DNA of 61,681 nt from Arcobacteraceae bacterium. GTDB taxonomy: Bacteria; Campylobacterota; Campylobacteria; Campylobacterales; Arcobacteraceae. This document shows positions 55,338-61,681 of this stretch, piece by piece. The DNA is taken from contig JAONGR010000006.1 in assembly GCA_028375605.1 (NCBI GenBank), positions 1-61,681 on the forward strand. The letters are read 5' to 3'. The notes below the pieces were generated by a model, which made no database searches, was not told where the DNA came from, and saw nothing but the letters and a program-made list of their open reading frames with translations. A program made the position numbers and the translations under genes. Within the stretch, counting starts at the first letter, position 1. Every line of letters begins with the position of its first letter.

Positions 55338-56825
55338 ATGCAACACTTAACTATAAAAAACCTTCACTACAAATACAAAACTTCCACTATGCCTATTTTT
55401 GAAAATCTTGACTTAGAGTTTGATCAAGGATGGTGTTGTTTAGTAGGAGCGAATGGTTCTGGTAAAAGTACACTTTTAAAACTTATCTCAAAAGATTTGA
55501 AGTATGAAGAGGGGAGTATAAAAGGAAATGATTTAGTTCATTACTGTATGCAAAGTACCCAAGAGATGCCTCAGAACCTTGAAGACTTTATGTCTACATA
55601 TACGAGTAAAGCATTTAAAATACGAGATATGTTAAATATAGATGACGCATGGTTATATCAATGGGACACACTTTCTTTTGGTGAGAGAAAAAGAATGCAA
55701 ATAGCAGTTGCTATTTTTGAAGAACCTGATGTATTACTTGTCGATGAACCTACAAATCATCTTGATAGAAAAAGTAAAGATATAGTTTTGGCTGCTCTTA
55801 AAAGCTTTAAAGGTATAGGGATATTGGTTAGTCATGATAGAGAACTTTTAGATAACTTATCAACGGCAACAATTATATTAAAAAACAAAAATATTTTTTC
55901 ATTTAAAACGCCATTTTCAAAAGCGATGGATGAGTTTAGTATAAATATGGAATTTTTAGAAAAAACTCAAAGTAAACAATACAGCGAACTAAAAAAACTT
56001 AAAAAATCTATCCAAAATCAACATGAGAAAGTAACGCAATCAAAAAAAAGAATGTCTAAAAAAGATTTAGGAAAAAATGATAAGAATAGTAAAACTAAAA
56101 TCGATCTTGCAAGATTTACAGGAAAAGATAAAAATGATGGACAACAGTTAGCAAAACTAAAATCAAAACAAGACAAACTTATCTCAAATACAGTTACTAC
56201 TGAAAAAGTATTTGAACTTGGTATCGAGTTTCATAGTACTCGAACGAAAAAGATTTTTCCAATTGTTATCAAAAAAAATATACTCGATTTAAGTGAAACA
56301 AAAAAACTATCATATGCAGACCTATTAATAAAAGAGCATGATAAAATAGGTATTATTGGAGAAAATGGAGCAGGTAAGAGTAGCTTTTTAAATCATCTAT
56401 TAGACACAGTTGATTTAAAAGATGAGTATTTATATATCCCACAAGAGATAACACAAGAAGAGAGTAAAACACTTTTTGATGAGATAAATGAAATGACCAA
56501 TGATAAAAAAGGTGAAATATACACCATAGTAAGAAAACTAGCGTCAGATCCTATCAAACTGCAAGATAGTTTTATACCAAGTCCGGGAGAGATAAGAAAA
56601 ATGATGATTGCAAAAGGACTTTTGGAGAGTCCATCATTGATTATTCTTGATGAGCCTACGAATCATATGGATTTAGATTCTGTTTTATCTTTGGAAGTTG
56701 CTTTGAGAGAATATAACGGAACTATGATAGTTATTTCCCATGATAAAATATTTTTAGAAGCTATTACAACCGAGACTTGGGAGTTTGAAAAAGAGAGTGA
56801 TATGGAGTTTAGAATTAAATATTAA
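55338..56825 (+). CDS. Divergent ABC-F family ATPase
   Basis: 495 residues, two ABC domains, no membrane segments. First domain: GANGSGKS, signature LSFGERKRMQIA, LLVDEPTNHLD. Second: GENGAGKS, signature region PSPGEIRKMMIA, LIILDEPTNHMD. The linker between them is long and Lys-rich (about 215-290). The signatures differ from the canonical LSGGE of the Uup-like protein at 34270. ABC-F proteins rescue or protect ribosomes; some give resistance to ribosome-targeting antibiotics. Whether this is housekeeping or protective is unknown. Ribosome binding site CAAGGA. Confidence 0.88.
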   Translation: MQHLTIKNLHYKYKTSTMPIFENLDLEFDQGWCCLVGANGSGKSTLLKLISKDLKYEEGSIKGNDLVHYCMQSTQEMPQNLEDFMSTYTSKAFKIRDMLNIDDAWLYQWDTLSFGERKRMQIAVAIFEEPDVLLVDEPTNHLDRKSKDIVLAALKSFKGIGILVSHDRELLDNLSTATIILKNKNIFSFKTPFSKAMDEFSINMEFLEKTQSKQYSELKKLKKSIQNQHEKVTQSKKRMSKKDLGKNDKNSKTKIDLARFTGKDKNDGQQLAKLKSKQDKLISNTVTTEKVFELGIEFHSTRTKKIFPIVIKKNILDLSETKKLSYADLLIKEHDKIGIIGENGAGKSSFLNHLLDTVDLKDEYLYIPQEITQEESKTLFDEINEMTNDKKGEIYTIVRKLASDPIKLQDSFIPSPGEIRKMMIAKGLLESPSLIILDEPTNHMDLDSVLSLEVALREYNGTMIVISHDKIFLEAITTETWEFEKESDMEFRIKY

Positions 56826-56880
56826 ATATTAGGTAAATTTTAGATACTATTCTTATTAATTATTTAAAAAGCGAGAATTT

Positions 56881-57780
56881 ATGGGTACATTTATATTTAT
56901 ACTATTTTTAATGTTATTGGGATTTGTTCTTAAAAAAATAAAAATATTTCCAGAACAAACATCTCAAGTATTAAATATGTTTATTATATATATTTCACTT
57001 CCAGCTATCATAATCAATGAAGTACCAAAAATAACTTTTTCTAGTGAAGTATTGATTCCTGTTTTTATCGCATGGACTACAACTATACTTGGAGCTATCT
57101 CTATTTTAATATTGTCAAAAATATTTAAATGGAACAGAAATACAACAGGAGCTTTACTTTTAGTGGCAGTACTAGGTAATACTTCCTTTATAGGTATTCC
57201 TATGGTTTCTCACTATTTTGGAACAGAAGGTTTACCATATGCAATCATCTACGATCAAATTGGCTCATTTTTAGCGTTAAGTACTTATGGTGCTGTAGTT
57301 ATTGCTATTTATTCTGATAATGGAGAAATGAGTATTCAATGTATTTTGGAAAAAATTTTTAAATTTCCACCTTTTATAGCATTGATCATCGCATTTGCAT
57401 TAAATGGGATAGAGTTTCATCCTGATATTTCAAAATCATTATCCACTTTAGGCAATACACTTATACCTTTAGCTTTAATTTCAGTTGGATATAACTTACA
57501 GTTAAAAATACCTAAAAAAGACATGTCACCTTTCCTTGTTGGAATAGCAAATAAACTTATTTTAGTTCCTACATTTGCTTTTATTATTGTATATATCTTT
57601 GATATGGAAGGATTTATTACAGATGTATCAGTACTTGAGAGTGCAATGGGTCCTATGATAACAGCAGGTGTAGTTGCAAGTATGGCAGGACTTGCTCCAA
57701 AACTTGTATCTTCTATACTAGGCTATGGTATATTTATATCAATTATAACAATAAGTATCGTATTTCAGTTATTATCATAG
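56881..57780 (+). CDS. AEC-family transporter, copy 2
   Basis: 299 residues with about ten membrane segments. FILFLMLLGFVLKKIKIFPEQ, GNTSFIGIPMVSHYFG and NTLIPLALISVGYNLQ follow the AEC family pattern, including the helix-breaking Gly-Asn and Pro in helices 4 and 9. Likely an organic acid or amino acid carrier; not a recent duplicate of the AEC gene at 48889. Upstream site is weak (GCGAGAA). Confidence 0.85.
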   Translation: MGTFIFILFLMLLGFVLKKIKIFPEQTSQVLNMFIIYISLPAIIINEVPKITFSSEVLIPVFIAWTTTILGAISILILSKIFKWNRNTTGALLLVAVLGNTSFIGIPMVSHYFGTEGLPYAIIYDQIGSFLALSTYGAVVIAIYSDNGEMSIQCILEKIFKFPPFIALIIAFALNGIEFHPDISKSLSTLGNTLIPLALISVGYNLQLKIPKKDMSPFLVGIANKLILVPTFAFIIVYIFDMEGFITDVSVLESAMGPMITAGVVASMAGLAPKLVSSILGYGIFISIITISIVFQLLS

Positions 57781-57871
57781 CATGTAAACAAAGACTACAC
57801 AATAAAATAGTATAATTATAGCGGTAAATTAAATACAAAGTCGTTATAATTTATATTCTAAAGGATTAAAA

Positions 57872-60124
57872 ATGTTTCAAAACTTAAGTTTTAGTAAAAA
57901 GTTATTATTTAGTATATTATCAGTGTTGATTATATCATCCTCAATTACTACATACCTTATATCATCAAAAGCATTTTCAGGTAGTAAAAAGATATCTGAA
58001 CAATACATTAAAGAGTTAGCTGCTTCTAATGCACTTGAAGTAAAAGCAGATATTGAAAAATCTGTAGTATTAGTGAAAACTTTTACATCTACTCTCGAAA
58101 CTACACTTAAAACAAATCAGGGTTTCAGAAAAGACACTATGATTGAATTAATGACTTCAATTTTAGAAAAAAACCCTTATATTGTAGGAGTATGGTTATA
58201 TCTAGAACCAAATATATTTTTTGAAGATAATAAAGAGTTTGCTGGACGATATGCACATGATGAAACAGGGAGATTTTCACCCTATGTTATGAAAAACAAT
58301 GGTGAAATCAATCTTGTATGGCAATATCCAGTTTTAAAAAATAATGTATGGATAACTACACCAGAACAAACAGGAAAAGAGTATATTACTGAACCATATA
58401 AATTTGAAGTAGATGGGAAAGAGGTACTAAATACAACAGTATCAACACCTATGTACCATGAAGGTAAATTTGTAGGGGTTATTGGTATTGATATTTCACT
58501 GGATAAGATTGTGAAAAAAGTATCTAAAATTTCTATTTTTGATAATGGATTTACATATCTTATGTCAAATGAAGGAACAATAATAGCTCATCCAAATAGT
58601 AAAATACACGGACAAAAAATAAATAAAGTGTACAAAGATAAAGAACACTTAGAAATTTCTAAAAAAATCATGTCAAATCAAGACTATTCATTTATTCAAA
58701 AAATGAATGGAGATAAAACATACAATTATATAAAATCCTTTGGTTTATCGGATTCTGGTGTTTCTTGGGGATTTGGACTTACTGTTATGGAGGATGAGTT
58801 TTTAGAAGATGCGAACATCATTTCTGACTTTTCTATTATAGCAGGTATCATCTCACTATTATTAGTATCTTTAGTATTAGTAATGCAGACAAAAATATTA
58901 AATAAAAACCTTACTACAATTAGCCAAGGTCTAGAAAACTTCTTCAAATTTTTAAATAAAGAAAATGCTTCTCCTTCAAAAATAAACATTAAAGCAAATG
59001 ACGAATTTGGAAAAATGGCAGAAAATATAAATGAAAACATATATCAAATAGAACAAAATATTACTGATGAAAATGACCTTATTGTTGATTTAAAAGAAGT
59101 TGTAAATGAAGTTGGAAATGGTCATATAGTTAAAAGAATTGAAAAAGAATCAAATACACAATCCTTAAATGATTTGAAAAATCTTATCAATCAAATGTTA
59201 GATAATTTAGAAAAATTAGTAGGAACAGATATAAATGAATTAGCTTCAGTTATTGAAAGTTATTCAAAATACGACTTTACAAGAAAAATTGCTTCTACAA
59301 ATTCTGGTATAATTGGACAAGAAGTTACGGCTATGAATACAATGATTACATCTATGTTAAATGCAAACTTAAAAGATGGAACAACACTAAAAAATTCATC
59401 AGAAAACTTAAGTAACAATGTTAATTTATTAAGTCAAAATGCTATCAAACAAGCTTCATCACTAGATGATATATCTTCATCTGTAGATAAAATTACAGAT
59501 ACTATTTCAAGTACAAACAAAAAATCTCAAGAGATGTTTAAAATATCATCACAAACAAAAGAATCATCACTTCAAGGAAAAACTTTTGCTAACCAAACAG
59601 CTGAATCGATTGATGAAATTAACGAGCATGTTGATTCAATTTTAGAGGCTATTACTGTTATTGATCAAATTGCATTTCAAACAAATATTCTTTCATTAAA
59701 TGCAGCCGTTGAAGCTGCAACTGCAGGTGAAGCTGGAAAAGGTTTTGCTGTAGTTGCACAAGAGGTTCGAAATCTAGCGAACAAAAGTGCTGAAGCAGCA
59801 AAAGAGATAAAGGATCTAGTTGAAACTGCTACAGATAAAGCAGCTCAAGGTAAAGAGATAAGTATACGTATGATTAAAGGCTTCGAAGACTTAGAAGATA
59901 AAATTGTAAAAACAAATGAACTTATTACTGATGTAACTAACTCTTCAAAAGAACAATCTTCAGGTATGCAACAGATTTCAAGTGAAGTTACGACTCTAGA
60001 TAAATTTACACAAGAAAATAGTGTTATAGCGCAAGAAGCAAGTACTATCTCTAAACAAACAAATACAATTGCTAGTGATGTTGTTGCAAGTGTGGAAAAA
60101 AATAAATTTAATATAGAAAAATAA
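57872..60124 (+). CDS. Methyl-accepting chemotaxis protein with double CACHE domain
   Basis: 750 residues. Membrane segments near 12-32 and 318-340 enclose a dCACHE ligand domain ([46 protein letters not shown]). A long HAMP-like region (about 345-500) precedes the signalling hairpin, whose tip is [40 protein letters not shown]. Senses a small periplasmic ligand and controls CheA-based motility. No C-terminal methylation-enzyme docking pentapeptide. The response regulator starts 6 nt after it, so the receptor is co-transcribed with a two-component pair. Confidence 0.93.
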   Translation: MFQNLSFSKKLLFSILSVLIISSSITTYLISSKAFSGSKKISEQYIKELAASNALEVKADIEKSVVLVKTFTSTLETTLKTNQGFRKDTMIELMTSILEKNPYIVGVWLYLEPNIFFEDNKEFAGRYAHDETGRFSPYVMKNNGEINLVWQYPVLKNNVWITTPEQTGKEYITEPYKFEVDGKEVLNTTVSTPMYHEGKFVGVIGIDISLDKIVKKVSKISIFDNGFTYLMSNEGTIIAHPNSKIHGQKINKVYKDKEHLEISKKIMSNQDYSFIQKMNGDKTYNYIKSFGLSDSGVSWGFGLTVMEDEFLEDANIISDFSIIAGIISLLLVSLVLVMQTKILNKNLTTISQGLENFFKFLNKENASPSKINIKANDEFGKMAENINENIYQIEQNITDENDLIVDLKEVVNEVGNGHIVKRIEKESNTQSLNDLKNLINQMLDNLEKLVGTDINELASVIESYSKYDFTRKIASTNSGIIGQEVTAMNTMITSMLNANLKDGTTLKNSSENLSNNVNLLSQNAIKQASSLDDISSSVDKITDTISSTNKKSQEMFKISSQTKESSLQGKTFANQTAESIDEINEHVDSILEAITVIDQIAFQTNILSLNAAVEAATAGEAGKGFAVVAQEVRNLANKSAEAAKEIKDLVETATDKAAQGKEISIRMIKGFEDLEDKIVKTNELITDVTNSSKEQSSGMQQISSEVTTLDKFTQENSVIAQEASTISKQTNTIASDVVASVEKNKFNIEK

Positions 60125-60130
60125 AGCCTT

Positions 60131-60814
60131 ATGCTATCTTCTACACAAAATATAAAAATACTTTATGTAGAAGATGATAATGTAGCTAGAGAAAATGGTA
60201 TCGAATATTTAGAAAACTATTTCGATACTATATATGATGCTTCAGATGGTCTTGAAGCACTTAACTTATATGATAAACACAAACCAGATATCATAATAAC
60301 AGATATCGAGATGCCAAAACTAACTGGATTAGAATTTGTCAAAAAAATACGAGAAAAAGATAATACGACCCAAGTTATTATTACCACAGCATACTCTCAT
60401 AAAGAATACCTTTTTCGAGCTATTGAGCTTAAACTTATAAAATATCTGGTAAAACCTATTAACGAAAAAGATTTTGATGAAGCTATCAATCTTTGTATAA
60501 CTACTATAAATGATGAGAATAATTTATCAAATATTATTAAGATATCAAATGATACTATTTTTGATACATACAATAAAACATTAGTAAAAAATGGTGAGTT
60601 AGTAAAACTGCGTACAAAAGAGTTGGATTTACTCTGCTTACTTATCAAAAATAAAACTCGATTTGTTACTTATGTAGAGATAGAAAATAAGATTTGGATA
60701 GATTCTGTTATGACTAAAGATGCATTAAAAACAGTTATTAAAAATCTCAAATCTAAATTACCGCAAAATACTATTTCAAATCTCTCAGGAACTGGATATA
60801 AAATTGAGCTATGA
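60131..60814 (+). CDS. OmpR-type response regulator
   Basis: 227 residues. Intact receiver (LYVEDDN, IIITDIEMP, ITTAYS, LVKPI) and a winged-helix C-terminus (LRTKELDLLCLLIKNKTRFVT; DALKTVIKNLKSKLP; GTGYKIEL) close in layout to the regulator at 10381. It lies between the chemoreceptor and the histidine kinase gene, overlapping the kinase start by 11 nt. It is presumably the target of that kinase; a link to the receptor is inference from the operon. Confidence 0.92.
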   Translation: MLSSTQNIKILYVEDDNVARENGIEYLENYFDTIYDASDGLEALNLYDKHKPDIIITDIEMPKLTGLEFVKKIREKDNTTQVIITTAYSHKEYLFRAIELKLIKYLVKPINEKDFDEAINLCITTINDENNLSNIIKISNDTIFDTYNKTLVKNGELVKLRTKELDLLCLLIKNKTRFVTYVEIENKIWIDSVMTKDALKTVIKNLKSKLPQNTISNLSGTGYKIEL

Positions 60815-61681
60815 TTTAACTGTTATTTTAGCTTATGGCATCACTTTTGGAATATTAATGATGACTATTATTTACACCTTTATAAGATATATAGCTTCAA
60901 GAGAAATACTCTATCTTGCATATTGTTTTATGCAGATTTTTTCATTGGGGTATATCGCTCTTTATAGTAAGCTTTTTTTTACACATAATATAGTACAAGA
61001 TATATTCTTGGTATGTGCAAGTTTTTCTGCTGTAATTTTTGCTCTATCTTTTTATGAAGGAAAACTTTTCCCACCTTTAAAAACGACTAAAGAACTTATC
61101 ATAAATACTATTTTACTAAATATCATCATATTAACATCTATTTATCATTATATGTTATTTGAATACCTTCCTTACACTATCGTCTATACTATTTTGTTTT
61201 TATCTGTGATATTTAATATAAAAGATGGATTTAAACCAACTATCGTATATGTACTAGGATGGTCAATATTGTGTTTTATATTATTTGTTTTTGATTTTAA
61301 AACTGTCTATATTAATAATAAATACATAGATATCGTGTTACTGGCTTTTGCTATTGAAGCTATACTCTTTACTATCTCCGTATCATATAAATACGGTAGC
61401 TTAAAACAACAAACAGAAAGTTATGAAGATATGTTACTCCAACAATCAAAAATGGCACAAAGTGGTGAGATGATAGCAAATATCACACACCAGTTTAGAC
61501 AGCCATTAAATAACATCTCTTACATACTTATCAATATCAAAAAACGTTTTGAAAACCAAAAACTAGAGAAAAGTTATTTTACTAAAAAAGTAACACAAGT
61601 AGATGAACAACTCCAGTTTTTATCTACAACTATAGATCACTTTAAGGACTTTTATACTCCATCAAAACAAAAAGAAGACTT
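60804..61681 (+). CDS. 7TM sensor histidine kinase (3' end cut by window)
   Basis: The frame is open from a TTG at 60804 to the right edge, giving 292 residues. Six to seven hydrophobic segments (about residues 5-205) resemble the 7TMR-DISM sensory module without its extracellular domain. A coiled coil and an H-box follow (MAQSGEMIANITHQFRQPLN), which matches the HisKA style of the kinase at 11060. The ATPase domain lies beyond the window. The TTG start overlaps the regulator by 11 nt; an ATG further in would cut the first membrane segment. Confidence 0.8.
   Translation, partial: MSYDLTVILAYGITFGILMMTIIYTFIRYIASREILYLAYCFMQIFSLGYIALYSKLFFTHNIVQDIFLVCASFSAVIFALSFYEGKLFPPLKTTKELIINTILLNIIILTSIYHYMLFEYLPYTIVYTILFLSVIFNIKDGFKPTIVYVLGWSILCFILFVFDFKTVYINNKYIDIVLLAFAIEAILFTISVSYKYGSLKQQTESYEDMLLQQSKMAQSGEMIANITHQFRQPLNNISYILINIKKRFENQKLEKSYFTKKVTQVDEQLQFLSTTIDHFKDFYTPSKQKED

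Noticed and set aside
1-61681. CRISPR array, tRNA, rRNA, insertion sequence or prophage
   Set aside because: No regular repeat-spacer array, no cloverleaf in the intergenic gaps, and no transposase, integrase or phage structural gene was found by reading.

Overview
The window is very AT-rich and gene-dense, and it reads as chromosome from a member of the Campylobacterota, most likely an Arcobacter-like (Arcobacteraceae) genus. Clues are the rpe-trpF-dnaQ order, OprD-like small porins, histidine kinases with an 'IAHQWRQPL'-type H-box next to CACHE sensors, many c-type cytochromes and CACHE/PAS signalling proteins, and frequent 1-17 nt overlaps between genes. No rRNA, tRNA, CRISPR array, insertion sequence or phage gene was seen. 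No stretch over 300 bases lacks a gene. This taxonomic call is inference from gene content only.

Layout. 1-4485 (minus): an operon for a PhoX-type lipoprotein, a two-haem periplasmic protein, a NicO-type metal permease and a DUF1007 protein cut by the window edge. 4623-6001: an S1-domain CvfB-like protein plus a DedA protein. 6030-8087 (minus): a diguanylate cyclase with four near-identical PAS domains. 8284-10274: rpe, trpF and dnaQ. 10381-12883 (minus): a CACHE histidine kinase and OmpR-type regulator. 12961-18235: a complete peptide/nickel-type ABC importer (dppABCDF), followed by two tandem paralogous porins. 20860-23391 (minus): glnD. 23590-30846: a ThiF/MoeB-like protein, then carB, a short YrdC-like gene and polA. 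30953-32124: a regulator with a degenerate receiver and two small genes. 32128-36219 (minus): Uup-type ABC-F, an Fe-S oxidoreductase subunit and lgt.

36443-37722 holds a DinB/NRDE pair that looks slightly different in codon use. 37767-40069 is the most unusual block: two different ATP-grasp ligases and a VTT/DedA-like membrane protein joined by 4-nt overlaps, possibly led by an 18-codon ORF. Then come a P460-like cytochrome, a DUF2062 protein, a PatB/MalY-type C-S lyase, an orphan AAA ATPase and ovoA. The lyase is a reasonable candidate for the missing OvoB step of ovothiol synthesis. 45909-48896 has a MarR regulator divergent from a NitT/TauT-type ABC importer. The rest carries two AEC transporters, an HMGL-like aldolase, an AraC/GyrI regulator, a PLP aminotransferase plus methyltransferase, a membrane diguanylate cyclase, a divergent ABC-F protein, and a chemoreceptor/response regulator/7TM histidine kinase operon cut by the right edge.

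In regulation, several genes (4623, marR, glnD) have a perfect TATAAT only 5-6 nt before the start codon and no Shine-Dalgarno sequence, which suggests leaderless mRNAs. Two promoters match the full TTGACA-N17-TATAAT consensus. Several convergent gene pairs share bidirectional hairpin terminators.
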